DNA from: UA16 sp965661575
GTDB taxonomy: Bacteria > Bacteroidota > Bacteroidia > Flavobacteriales_D > Sanyastnellaceae
NCBI GenBank assembly: GCA_965661575.1
Contig: CBFIEJ010000007.1
Coordinates: 1 to 59,727 of the forward strand
Length of the DNA stretch: 59,727 nt
Reading direction: 5' to 3'
The notes under the pieces are model-generated. The model had not been told where the DNA came from. It was given only the letters and a program-made list of their open reading frames with translations, and made no database searches. Position numbers and translations under genes: made by a program. Within the stretch, counting starts at the first letter, position 1; each line of letters begins with the position of its first letter. Positions 25,784 through 34,574 of this stretch are shown in pieces.

Positions 25784-27496
25784 TTATTTCGCAAGGGTTA
25801 ACCAACCCTCTACTTCCTCAATAGAAAGTGCGGGCAAGTCCAATTTGTTCTTTTTTCGGAAGCCGTTCAGTTTTTCACGCAATCCGGATGGCTTCAAGCC
25901 TTCGAATGCCGCTGGAGATTCATAACCAGCTGCAATGACATGATCAACCCATGCTTCTGAGATGCCCATGGCCTGGAGTCCTGCCATGTCTGGACCTGAC
26001 TCAAACACCTCTGGCCTCATTTGAGGAAAGAGCAACACTTCTTGAATGGAGGTTTGATTTGTGAGCATCATCACCAAGCGGTCGATGCCAATTCCAATGC
26101 CACTGGTGGGCGGCATGCCGTATTCGAGCGCACGCAGGAAGTCTTGGTCGATGAACATCGCCTCATCATCGCCACGTTCGCCAAGCGACAACTGTTCTTC
26201 AAAGCGCTGACGTTGGTCGTCAGGATCGTTCAATTCGCTGTAAGCGTTAGCGACCTCAGTGCCATTGATCATCAGTTCGAACCGTTCAGTGTAATGCGGA
26301 TTGTCGCGATGTACTTTGGTCAGAGGAGACATTTCAACAGGGTAATCCATGATGAAGGTTGGCTGAATAAAGTGATGTTCGCACTTCTCTCCGAACAACT
26401 CATCGATCAACTTTCCCTTGCCCATGGAGGCGTCGGTTTCGAGTCCTACGCTTTCACAAGCGGCCCGAAGCTGTTCTTCATTCTTTCCATCGATGTCGAT
26501 GCCGGTGTGTGTTTTGATGGCGTCGCGCATGCTGATGCGCTGGTATGGCGGCGCAAAATCAATGTCCACGCCGTTCAAGTTGGCTTTGGTACCTCCGTGA
26601 ACCGCTTGGCAAATGTTGGCCAGTAGTTGTTCCGTGGTTTCCATCATCCAATGGTAATCCTTGTATGCGACGTACAGTTCCAGCACCGTAAATTCTGGAT
26701 TGTGGGTGCGGTCCATGCCTTCGTTTCGAAAGTTCCGAGAAAACTCGAACACTCCTTCAAAGCCACCGACGATGAGCCGTTTCAAGTACAGTTCATTGGC
26801 AATTCGCAGATAAAGCGCGCTGTCCAATGCATTGTGATGGGTGATGAAGGGCCGCGCCGCTGCACCGCCTGGAATGGTTTGAAGCACGGGTGTGTCGACT
26901 TCCAACCAGCCTTGTTGGTCAAATGAATCGCGGATGGTTCGGATGATTTGTGACCGAGCTTCAAAGGTTTTTTTCACTTCGGGGTTTACCACCAAGTCAA
27001 CATACCGCATGCGGTATCGCAATTCAGGGTCAGTGAAGGCATCGTGGACCTTCCCATCTTCGTCGACTTTGACCGAGGGCAGAGGCTTGAGTGATTTGGA
27101 CAATACCGTCAAGGTTTTCACTTTGACGCTTTGTTCTCCTGTTTTTGTGGTGAAGGTGGTGCCTTGGACTCCAATGAAGTCTCCCCGATCGAGGAGCTTT
27201 TTGAAGACGTCATTGTACATGGACTTGTCTTCTCCCGGACACATTTCATCCCGATTGAAATAAAGTTGTGCAGTGCCTTCGCTGTCTTGCAACACAGCAA
27301 ATGAAGCTTTTCCCATGATGCGGCGATTCATGAGACGTCCTGCCAATGTGACTTCCATGTCATCTTGAAAGTCTCTGGCCAGGGCAATGGACCTGTGGGT
27401 TGCCACAAATTCTGCCGCTGGATAAGGCTCGATGCCCATCTTCCGGAGTGTGGCCAATGAATCGCGCCTTACGCGCTCTTGTTCCGATCGTTGCAT
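25784..27496 (-). CDS. lysS: Lysine--tRNA ligase, class II
   Basis: A 570-residue aminoacyl-tRNA synthetase. An N-terminal OB-fold anticodon-binding domain (VTLAGRLMNRRIMGKASF) is followed by the class II core, with FEFSRNFRNEGMDRTHNPEF as the motif 2 region and SGIGIGIDRLVMML as motif 3. The C-terminus extends about 70 residues past motif 3, with an HhH-like segment (LQAMGISEAWVDHVIAAGYE), a tail seen in Bacteroidota lysS. It heads the lysS, SufT-like, dxr unit and is divergent from the TonB-dependent receptor gene. Confidence 0.97.
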   Translation of the reverse strand: MQRSEQERVRRDSLATLRKMGIEPYPAAEFVATHRSIALARDFQDDMEVTLAGRLMNRRIMGKASFAVLQDSEGTAQLYFNRDEMCPGEDKSMYNDVFKKLLDRGDFIGVQGTTFTTKTGEQSVKVKTLTVLSKSLKPLPSVKVDEDGKVHDAFTDPELRYRMRYVDLVVNPEVKKTFEARSQIIRTIRDSFDQQGWLEVDTPVLQTIPGGAAARPFITHHNALDSALYLRIANELYLKRLIVGGFEGVFEFSRNFRNEGMDRTHNPEFTVLELYVAYKDYHWMMETTEQLLANICQAVHGGTKANLNGVDIDFAPPYQRISMRDAIKTHTGIDIDGKNEEQLRAACESVGLETDASMGKGKLIDELFGEKCEHHFIQPTFIMDYPVEMSPLTKVHRDNPHYTERFELMINGTEVANAYSELNDPDDQRQRFEEQLSLGERGDDEAMFIDQDFLRALEYGMPPTSGIGIGIDRLVMMLTNQTSIQEVLLFPQMRPEVFESGPDMAGLQAMGISEAWVDHVIAAGYESPAAFEGLKPSGLREKLNGFRKKNKLDLPALSIEEVEGWLTLAK

Positions 27497-27500
27497 GGGC

Positions 27501-27508
27501 CAAAGTTA
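27501..27508 (-). promoter_or_regulatory. Predicted -7 box four bases before lysS
   Basis: The minus strand reads TAACTTTG, then GGCC-like GCCC and the ATG at 27496. The box is an exact TAnnTTTG match with only four bases to the start codon, suggesting leaderless transcription. Confidence 0.5.
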
Positions 27509-27552
27509 CATCGTGAAAACCGCATCACGACGCTTGTTTTAACTCTAACGAT

Positions 27553-27560
27553 TAGCTTTG
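27553..27560 (+). promoter_or_regulatory. Predicted -7 box of the TonB-dependent receptor gene
   Basis: TAGCTTTG is an exact match, with a TTG 16 bases upstream (27534-27536). It leaves a leader of about 20 bases before the ATG at 27586. Confidence 0.55.
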
Positions 27561-27585
27561 CAGTGATTCATAAATCTGCATTTCC

Positions 27586-29601
27586 ATGCGCACAACACTC
27601 TCTGTTGTTTTCACTTTAGGGTTGATGGTTTCTCAACTCGCTTTCGCTGCGAATCTTGCCGTGATTGATTCCAGTCAAACTACGATTGCTTTATCAGAAG
27701 CTGAGGTTTTGGGTGTAGGCTTCGATGCACTACCACTTCTTTCTTCACCGAAGTCAGCGACCGTACTCATGCCTACTGAATGGCGAGGAACGGCTTCTAT
27801 TAGCGAGGCCTTGGAAATTGTCCCAGGCATCGATGTGCGAACCCGGGGGGCTTGGGGGGTTCAAACAGACATCAGCATCAGAGGAGGTTCCTACGAGCAA
27901 ACAGCGTTGCGCATCGATGGTGTGCGGTGGTCAGCGCCTCACACAGGTCATCACCTCATGAACATTCCGATTGATCCCGAAGATTTAGGACACGTCGAGG
28001 TCGTTCGCTCGGGCTCAGGGCCTTTGGCAGGCATAGGGGCTTTTGCTGGAGGCATTGTAATGGAGACTGCTGTTGGGGAGATGGGAACGAAAGCGAGCAT
28101 TTCTGCAGAATTAGGCAGTTTCAATTGGACACGATTGCGGGGCAATGCCCAAATTGCAACGGGGGATATCCGACACAGCTTCAGCTTATCTCAAGCAAAA
28201 ACAGACGGTTACATTGTCAACTCCGACATGGAAATCAATCGTTTTTTCTGGGGCGCAAGAAGTCAGAAGGGATTCAGTCAGTGGAAATCATTGTTTGCCG
28301 CAGAATCCAAATCCTTTGGCGCTCAAAATTTCTACTCTTCGTCTTATCCCAATCAGCACGAGGAAACCACTGCTGCGGTTGTGCAATTGTCTTGGTCCCG
28401 ACAGAAGGGCAACTGGAATGCTTTAGCATCGGGGCATGTGCGATCTCACAGCGATCGATTCGAGTTGTACCGAGAAGAAGCAGGGTGGTATGAGTTGACG
28501 GATGACGGCCTTTATGTTGCGCCTTCTCTTTTTGCTTCGCCAGATACGGCGGCAGGTTGGTACCAGGGGGCCAATTTGCACCGCTCGACGGTAAGCGCCT
28601 TAAATGGTCAGCTGAGTTGGTTGGGGGATGCAATGACTTGGACAGCTGCGATCGATGCTCGTTCGGAGTCGATCAATAGCAATCGACTGGGACTGCTCGT
28701 GGATTCAAATGCGGTCTATGCCTATGAGGACGAAAGATTGAACTTGGATGCCTACGTCTCTGGAAAGTACTTCGGAATGGGAGACCGTCTGGCTTTAACT
28801 GCCACCATGGCTATCAATGAAAACAGTCGTTTTGGGAGTTCTTTGCTCCCCGCATTGAATGCGCGAATGGCGTTCGGAGAGGGCGACCAGGTGGTGGTCT
28901 TTGGTTCGGCGGGACGTTCGGTGCGGCATCCGTCATTCACGGATCTGTATTACACGTTGGGAGGTGCCATTGGGAGTGAGGACTTGAAATCGGAATACGC
29001 AGATCAAGGAGAAATCGGAGTTCGTTGGAACATCTCAGCACAGCAATCGTCGCATCAATTTTCCATTGAAACAACGCGCTTCATTCGTCAAGGCCGCGAC
29101 TTGATCGATTGGATTCGACGGGACGGGAGTGACCTCTATGAGGCGACGAATGTAGATGAGGTTGATTTTTCTGGGGGGGATGTCTCCATGCTCTATCAGA
29201 GTGCTGAGACCAATGGTCAGTGGCATGTTCAATCAGCTCGTATCGGAGCTTCATGGCTGGAAGCAAATCGCATTGCAACGGGCTTTACGTCGAATTATGT
29301 CTTTGATTATATGCGCAACAAGTACGACCTGTTGGTGAATTTTGGTGCTGCGGGACCATTGGACTTTTCAGTCCGAGGGAGTGCGCAGAACCGGAATGTC
29401 CAATCGGAGATATCAGAGGGATTATTTACCCATCTTTGGGGCATTGATGCGAACTTTAAAGGTGGCGATGGCGGGACATTGCGTTGGAAGGGGAGCGTGA
29501 GAATGGACAACATCTTTGATGTGCAGTTTGCCGATCGTGGCCAGGTCCTGCAGCCGGGGCGAATGGTGAGATTTGGCCTTACCTTTGAGTGGGCTGATTG
29601 A
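27586..29601 (+). CDS. TonB-dependent outer-membrane receptor
   Basis: A 671-residue ligand-gated porin. Residues 1-22 are a signal peptide. A plug domain follows at about 45-165, with ALEIVPGIDVRTRGAWG, ISIRGGSYEQTALRIDGV and VEVVRSGSGPLAGIGAFAGG as typical blocks. The remainder is a beta-barrel of alternating aromatic strands ending in RFGLTFEWAD. There is no SusC-type carboxypeptidase-regulatory domain and no SusD gene nearby, so a glycan-specific role is not supported; metal chelates or vitamins are more usual substrates for this shape. It may be co-transcribed with the isomerase gene 31 bases downstream. Confidence 0.9.
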   Translation: MRTTLSVVFTLGLMVSQLAFAANLAVIDSSQTTIALSEAEVLGVGFDALPLLSSPKSATVLMPTEWRGTASISEALEIVPGIDVRTRGAWGVQTDISIRGGSYEQTALRIDGVRWSAPHTGHHLMNIPIDPEDLGHVEVVRSGSGPLAGIGAFAGGIVMETAVGEMGTKASISAELGSFNWTRLRGNAQIATGDIRHSFSLSQAKTDGYIVNSDMEINRFFWGARSQKGFSQWKSLFAAESKSFGAQNFYSSSYPNQHEETTAAVVQLSWSRQKGNWNALASGHVRSHSDRFELYREEAGWYELTDDGLYVAPSLFASPDTAAGWYQGANLHRSTVSALNGQLSWLGDAMTWTAAIDARSESINSNRLGLLVDSNAVYAYEDERLNLDAYVSGKYFGMGDRLALTATMAINENSRFGSSLLPALNARMAFGEGDQVVVFGSAGRSVRHPSFTDLYYTLGGAIGSEDLKSEYADQGEIGVRWNISAQQSSHQFSIETTRFIRQGRDLIDWIRRDGSDLYEATNVDEVDFSGGDVSMLYQSAETNGQWHVQSARIGASWLEANRIATGFTSNYVFDYMRNKYDLLVNFGAAGPLDFSVRGSAQNRNVQSEISEGLFTHLWGIDANFKGGDGGTLRWKGSVRMDNIFDVQFADRGQVLQPGRMVRFGLTFEWAD

Positions 29602-29632
29602 ATTGCTCGCCCGTCAAAAAAACGAAGTGAAA

Positions 29633-30628
29633 ATGGAACAGATGAGAGCATTGATTTCCGGATTTCCGGATCAAATGAAAGATGCATGGCGCATCGCGGA
29701 AGAAACGCCGTTGGATTGGAAGGGTTGGACCCCCTCCAGTGCATTGATTTTGGGAATGGGAGGAAGCGGCATCAGTGGAGCCATCGCCTCGAAAATGCTT
29801 GCAAATTCGAGCGCAGCATTCATACAAGCCAACTCGGATTACACCATTCCAGCATGGGTTGGAAGTGATACGCTTGTACTGGTCTGCAGTTATTCTGGAA
29901 ATACGGAGGAAACGCTCATGGCGTTGGACGCGGCTGTCAGCAAAAATGCGAGGATTGCGGCGATTACTTCAGGTGGAGAGTTGGGCAAGCGATGCGATCA
30001 GCACGGTTGGCCTTCGGTTCGTTTTCCAGGAGGTCAGCCACCCCGATCTCAGTTTGGTTATGCATTCACCTCTGTGATGCACGTGCTTCACTCAGCGGGC
30101 TTGGTTCCTGATGAGATGCACTCTGCTTTTGGGGATGTTGCCTCGCATCTCGAAGCCAATCAAAAGAACACGATTGATCGCGCTTCGGCACTCCTTGATA
30201 TTGTAGACGGTCGTCGCATCATGCTCTATTCTGATGCTGCTCAAGAAGGATTGATCATCCGTTGGAGGCAACAACTGAATGAAAACAGCAAAACACTTTG
30301 CAATCACCATGTCTTTCCAGAGATGAATCACAACGAATTGGTCGGCTGGGAAAGTGGTGGTGAGAATGAAGTCGCATTGGTCATCCAAACCCCCGAAGAT
30401 CATGAGCGAACGCGCGTGCGGATGAATGTCTGCATGGAGATTTTCAGAGATCAGGGCGCAGATGTTGTGGTGGTTGAAGGCGACGGATCGAATGAGATTC
30501 TGCGTTTCTTCGATTTGGTGCACCTCGGCGACTGGTTGAGCTTGCTCTTGGCCGAGCACTTGGGCTGGGACCCAGTCGACATCAAGAACATCGATCACTT
30601 GAAAGACGCCCTTTCGAAGGTAAACTGA
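29633..30628 (+). CDS. SIS-domain phosphoglucose/phosphomannose isomerase
   Basis: A 331-residue enzyme of the bifunctional phosphoglucose/phosphomannose isomerase family, linking fructose-6-phosphate to glucose-6- and mannose-6-phosphate. ILGMGGSGISG and VLVCSYSGNTEETL form the phosphate-binding SIS loops. PEMNHNELVGWE carries the conserved catalytic Glu/His block. The frame is open back into the receptor gene (29573), but the ATG at 29633 lies beyond that gene's stop and begins the family sequence. lipB starts 7 bases after it. Confidence 0.9.
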   Translation: MEQMRALISGFPDQMKDAWRIAEETPLDWKGWTPSSALILGMGGSGISGAIASKMLANSSAAFIQANSDYTIPAWVGSDTLVLVCSYSGNTEETLMALDAAVSKNARIAAITSGGELGKRCDQHGWPSVRFPGGQPPRSQFGYAFTSVMHVLHSAGLVPDEMHSAFGDVASHLEANQKNTIDRASALLDIVDGRRIMLYSDAAQEGLIIRWRQQLNENSKTLCNHHVFPEMNHNELVGWESGGENEVALVIQTPEDHERTRVRMNVCMEIFRDQGADVVVVEGDGSNEILRFFDLVHLGDWLSLLLAEHLGWDPVDIKNIDHLKDALSKVN

Positions 30629-30635
30629 TTGCTTG

Positions 30636-31373
30636 ATGAAGCCGCGTGTTCACTTTCAATCGTTGGGTCGGGTGTCCTATGCCCCTGTTTGGAAGCAACA
30701 AGAGGAATTGATGCAAGGCATCGTGCAAAGAAAGATTGCACGTAAAAAAGCGGGGATCTCAGAACGTGAAGAATCGAAGAACCCGGAATTGGATTTACCA
30801 GAGAGTCACTTGTTGTTTGTCGAGCACCCGCACGTCTTAACCCTTGGAAAATCTGGAGACCCGGAAAATGTTGTGGTCACTCCAGCTCGCTTGGAAGAAT
30901 TGGGGGTCGAGTACTTTCCCATCAACCGAGGAGGAGATATTACGTACCATGGTCCGGGACAATTGGTGGGTTATCCCATTTTAGATTTGGATCAATTTTA
31001 CACGGACATCGGCAAGTTTATGCGGATGTTGGAAGAGGCCATCATTCGCACGTGTTCAGATTACGGCGTAGAAGCTGGACGGATCGAAGGTTTGACAGGT
31101 GTTTGGATTGATGCAGACCAGGGCTTGAGCGCACGGAAGATCGCCGCACTCGGTGTCAAATGTTCCCGTTGGGTCACCATGCATGGATTCGCCTTCAACG
31201 TGAACACGGACTTGGACTTTTTCAACCTCATTGTTCCGTGTGGAATCAATGACAGAGGGGTCACTTCACTCGCAAAAGAATGTGGCAGGGAAATTCAAGC
31301 GAAAGAGGTCTCCGATCGAATGATTGGCCACCTCACTGATTTGTTCGACTGGAATTTGGTTTCGGCGGACTGA
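30636..31373 (+). CDS. lipB: Lipoyl(octanoyl) transferase
   Basis: A 245-residue enzyme that moves octanoate from ACP onto lipoyl domains. FVEHPHVLTLGKSGDPEN, then INRGGDITYHGPGQLVGYP, form the substrate pocket. The catalytic lysine lies in ARKIAALGVKCSRW and the catalytic cysteine in IVPCGINDRGVTSL. A TTG three bases before the ATG at 30636 is a possible alternative start. An insert near residues 25-50 rich in Lys/Glu is seen in some Bacteroidota LipB. No lipA is in the window. Confidence 0.96.
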   Translation: MKPRVHFQSLGRVSYAPVWKQQEELMQGIVQRKIARKKAGISEREESKNPELDLPESHLLFVEHPHVLTLGKSGDPENVVVTPARLEELGVEYFPINRGGDITYHGPGQLVGYPILDLDQFYTDIGKFMRMLEEAIIRTCSDYGVEAGRIEGLTGVWIDADQGLSARKIAALGVKCSRWVTMHGFAFNVNTDLDFFNLIVPCGINDRGVTSLAKECGREIQAKEVSDRMIGHLTDLFDWNLVSAD

Positions 31374-31413
31374 AAACGTCGAATTTTCCTGACCTTCGTG
31401 CAAAATTCGGAAT

Positions 31414-32571
31414 ATGAAAACGACGCGTACAATCTTGATCATCGTTACAGCGGTAGTGGCCTTGAGTTACATCACGGGCCATGGTTACATCTGGGGCGGT
31501 CTTGTTGAGACGTATGCGAGGGGTTGGAACAATTCAAACATCGATGACATTGAATTCCGAGACCTGAGAACGCTTTCCGCGTCCGACAGTGCGTCCCCAT
31601 GGATTGCCAAGAACAGTTGGGGGCTTGAATTTACAGAAGATGAATTGGCTTGGCACGAAGAATACATGTCGGCGAGTTTTTTGGTTTTGCAGGGTGACAC
31701 ATTGCTTTTCGAAGAATATTGGCAGGGGCATGATTACACTACAGTTACCAATTCGTTCTCAGCGTGCAAGTCAATTGTCGCCCTGGCAATCGGCCTGGCG
31801 GTGACGGATAAAAAGGTCAACGTAACGGATCAGTTGGCTGACTACTTGCCTCGCTTTGAGGGCGAAGGAGGCCGAGGGCTTACGGTGCAACAGGCTCTCC
31901 AGATGCGGAGTCACATTCCATTTGGCGAGGACTACGCCAATCCATTCGGCTTCATGGCAAAAGCGTACTACCGGAAGGACATGCAGGAGCTGCTTGAACC
32001 CTTTCGCGTTCCAGAGACACCGGGTTCGAAGTGGAAGTACGAGGGCGGTAACACAATGCTTTTGGGAGAATTGATTGCGGGCTTGGATGAAGGCTCCCTG
32101 AGCCACTGGGTTGAGAAGCGTCTGTTGGAGCCCATGGGGGCTCAGCACGATGCGTTTTGGGGGTTGGACGCACCGGACGGTGAGGGCGGAATCGAACGCT
32201 GTTTTGCCGCATATTATTCGACTTCCCGTGATTTTGCTCGATTTGGAAAGCTGATCAATCACCGAGGGAACTGGAATGGAAAACAGCTTATTGATTCAAC
32301 GTTTATGACAGAAATGGTGACTCCCATTGCTGAGATGACGAGCGAATGTGATGCCGAGCATTATGGATATCAAATTTGGCTGGGTGAAACGGAATCGGGA
32401 ATGCCGTTCAGTTGCATGGAAGGTTTGCGAGGTCAAATGGTCATCGCTGTGCCTGACCTTGATGTGGTGGTGGTGCGCACGGGCTACGACAAAGACAAGC
32501 GGAAAGACGGTCCATTGCCGTCGGATATTCTTCGTGTATTGAACATGGGTCTTCGGTTGGTTAATCTATAA
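31414..32571 (+). CDS. Serine hydrolase, beta-lactamase/PBP4-like family
   Basis: A 385-residue class C beta-lactamase-fold protein. Residues 7-30 form one hydrophobic N-terminal segment, either an uncleaved anchor or a signal peptide. The SxxK motif is SACK at 116-119. The second motif region reads WKYEGGNTMLLGEL, with Tyr in the place of the usual YxN. HYGYQIWLG near the C-terminus occupies the third-motif position. Relatives include esterases and D-amino-acid peptidases; antibiotic hydrolysis is not implied. It is co-directional with lipB, 40 bases away. Confidence 0.85.
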   Translation: MKTTRTILIIVTAVVALSYITGHGYIWGGLVETYARGWNNSNIDDIEFRDLRTLSASDSASPWIAKNSWGLEFTEDELAWHEEYMSASFLVLQGDTLLFEEYWQGHDYTTVTNSFSACKSIVALAIGLAVTDKKVNVTDQLADYLPRFEGEGGRGLTVQQALQMRSHIPFGEDYANPFGFMAKAYYRKDMQELLEPFRVPETPGSKWKYEGGNTMLLGELIAGLDEGSLSHWVEKRLLEPMGAQHDAFWGLDAPDGEGGIERCFAAYYSTSRDFARFGKLINHRGNWNGKQLIDSTFMTEMVTPIAEMTSECDAEHYGYQIWLGETESGMPFSCMEGLRGQMVIAVPDLDVVVVRTGYDKDKRKDGPLPSDILRVLNMGLRLVNL

Positions 32572-32669
32572 ACAGCTGAAAATCAATTGTAAACTATCAA
32601 TATCCGTGTGTGAATCGAACGTACTGCTTCTCACATTGACCCATTGATTTGCGGCAATAACGAAGAACG

Positions 32670-33473
32670 ATGAATCAAAACAATCAACCCATTCGGTGCC
32701 TTGTTGTCGATGATGAAATGCACGCACGCCAGGCCATCTGCCGTCAAATTGAGAAGCATTGCCCTCATTTTCAGATTGTTCAGACAGCGAGCAGCGCTTC
32801 CGAAGCTTACCAATTGATCAAGGACCTCGCGCCAGAGGTGGTCTTTTTGGACATCCAAATGCCACACGAATCAGGATTGGAATTGTTGGATCGATTCAAG
32901 GATCGATCGTTTTACGTGGTCTTTTGCACGACCTACCATGAGTATGCCGTGGAGGCATTGCGCAAACGAGCGTTTGATTACTTGCTCAAGCCTGTTGACG
33001 GAAAAGACCTCATTGCATGTGCAAAGCAAATCACGCACAAATTGCGGGTTCAGCCGGAAGAGGAGACGCCCAAACCGGGAGGGCGTCGGATAGAACTCAT
33101 CACTTCGGGTCAAAGGCATTTTGTGCGTCATGCAGACATTTTATACGTTGAGGCATCCGGAAGTTATTCCACCTTGTACCTGGAAACGGGAAAGCGCATC
33201 ACCGTCTCTAAAAATTTGAAACGCATCGCCGAGATGCTCCAAGATTCACTCTTCAAACGCGTTCACAACTCGTTTCTAGTGCGACTCGCTTCGGTTCAGG
33301 CTTTCAACCACCGCAAGGGTGTTCTGCAATTGCCCAACGGAAAGGAAGTCCCGGTGGCTGTCCGGAAACGAGAGGAAGTGCGCCAAGAGTTGATCCAGTT
33401 GATGGTGAATGAATTGCCTGAAACGGAATCTAATTTGGCGGCAGAAGACCAAGGGACATTCCAAAAAACGTAG
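32670..33473 (+). CDS. LytTR-family response regulator
   Basis: A 267-residue regulator. Residues 8-125 are a receiver domain with the acidic pair at DDE (14-16) and the phospho-acceptor Asp61 in VVFLDIQMP; the lysine switch is in YLLKPVDG. Residues about 145-250 form a LytTR DNA-binding domain (FVRHADILYVEASGSYSTLY, then FKRVHNSFLVRL). Regulators of this type usually sit next to a LytS-type histidine kinase gene; none is adjacent, so its partner must be elsewhere. rlmN follows after 30 bases with its own promoter box. Confidence 0.93.
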   Translation: MNQNNQPIRCLVVDDEMHARQAICRQIEKHCPHFQIVQTASSASEAYQLIKDLAPEVVFLDIQMPHESGLELLDRFKDRSFYVVFCTTYHEYAVEALRKRAFDYLLKPVDGKDLIACAKQITHKLRVQPEEETPKPGGRRIELITSGQRHFVRHADILYVEASGSYSTLYLETGKRITVSKNLKRIAEMLQDSLFKRVHNSFLVRLASVQAFNHRKGVLQLPNGKEVPVAVRKREEVRQELIQLMVNELPETESNLAAEDQGTFQKT

Positions 33474-33489
33474 CGCCACCGTCGAGGGT

Positions 33490-33497
33490 TATCTTTG
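33490..33497 (+). promoter_or_regulatory. Predicted -7 box six bases before rlmN
   Basis: TATCTTTG is an exact TAnnTTTG match, ending six bases before the ATG at 33504. This favours the ATG over an in-frame TTG at 33495, which lies inside the box. Confidence 0.5.
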
Positions 33498-33503
33498 CCC
33501 CAC

Positions 33504-34574
33504 ATGAAACGGCGTGACATCAGGCTATTGAGCCAAGAAGAATTGAGGGAAGCGGTTGTTGCAATGGGCGAAAAGGCGTTTCGCTCGAAGCAACTTGAGG
33601 AGTGGATTTGGACAAAATCGGCATCCTCTTTTGAGGAAATGAGCAATCTGTCAAAAGGATTTCGGTCCAAGTTGGAGGCGGAGTTTGATTTGAGCAGGAT
33701 TGAATTAGCCGATCAGCAAATCAGCCGAGATGGAACCATCAAATGCGCATTTGATGTGCGAGCGGGTCAGGTGATCGAAGGGGTTCTCATACCGACGTCA
33801 AAGCGGATGACGGCTTGTATCTCCTCCCAAGTTGGATGCAGTTTGGCGTGTAAGTTTTGCGCTACTGGAAAGCTGAAACTGCTGAAAAACCTGAGTGCAG
33901 CGGAAATTTACGATCAGGTTGAGATGATTCGAGGGTTGGCAGACCGTCACTACGATAAAAACCTGAGCAACATTGTTTACATGGGCATGGGGGAGCCTCT
34001 GCTGAATTACAGTGCGGTCTTGGAGTCCATCGATCGTATATGTGGAGAACCAGGACTCGGCATGTCGCCCAAACGGATCACGGTCAGTACGGCCGGGATT
34101 GCAAAGGCCATCAGGCGATTGGGAGATGATGAGGTGCGGTTCAATTTGGCGCTGTCACTGCATGCGGCCAACGATGAAAAACGCAATCGCATCATGGCCA
34201 TCAATGAGTCCAACAACCTTGAAGCGCTGGCGGAAGCTCTGCAGTATTTTCACGAGCGAACGGGCACGCGAGTAACCTACGAGTACATCATCTTCAAGGA
34301 TTTCAACGATGACCTGGAGGACGCGCGCGAGTTGGCGGCATTTTGTGAGCACGTTCCGTGCAAGGTCAATGTCATCGAGTACAATCCCATTGACGAGGGG
34401 GAATTTGAAATGGCCAGTACCGAACGCGTTGATGCGTTCGTGGACTTACTGGAATCCAGAAACATCATCGTGAACGTACGAAGGTCAAGGGGAAAAGACA
34501 TCGATGCCGCTTGCGGACAATTGGCCAACAAGAACGCGATCGCGGTTCCCCAGGCGAAAAACGGATCAGTCTAG
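33504..34574 (+). CDS. rlmN: 23S rRNA (adenine2503-C2)-methyltransferase
   Basis: A 356-residue radical SAM enzyme that methylates A2503 of 23S rRNA and also A37 of some tRNAs. The cluster motif is CSLACKFC within SSQVGCSLACKFCATGK. YMGMGEPLLNY is the SAM-binding GxGE-type block. The methyl-carrying C-terminal cysteine is in DAACGQLA. The in-frame TTG at 33495 would add three residues but overlaps the promoter box. It is convergent with lepA; the two coding regions overlap by nine bases. Confidence 0.97.
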   Translation: MKRRDIRLLSQEELREAVVAMGEKAFRSKQLEEWIWTKSASSFEEMSNLSKGFRSKLEAEFDLSRIELADQQISRDGTIKCAFDVRAGQVIEGVLIPTSKRMTACISSQVGCSLACKFCATGKLKLLKNLSAAEIYDQVEMIRGLADRHYDKNLSNIVYMGMGEPLLNYSAVLESIDRICGEPGLGMSPKRITVSTAGIAKAIRRLGDDEVRFNLALSLHAANDEKRNRIMAINESNNLEALAEALQYFHERTGTRVTYEYIIFKDFNDDLEDARELAAFCEHVPCKVNVIEYNPIDEGEFEMASTERVDAFVDLLESRNIIVNVRRSRGKDIDAACGQLANKNAIAVPQAKNGSV

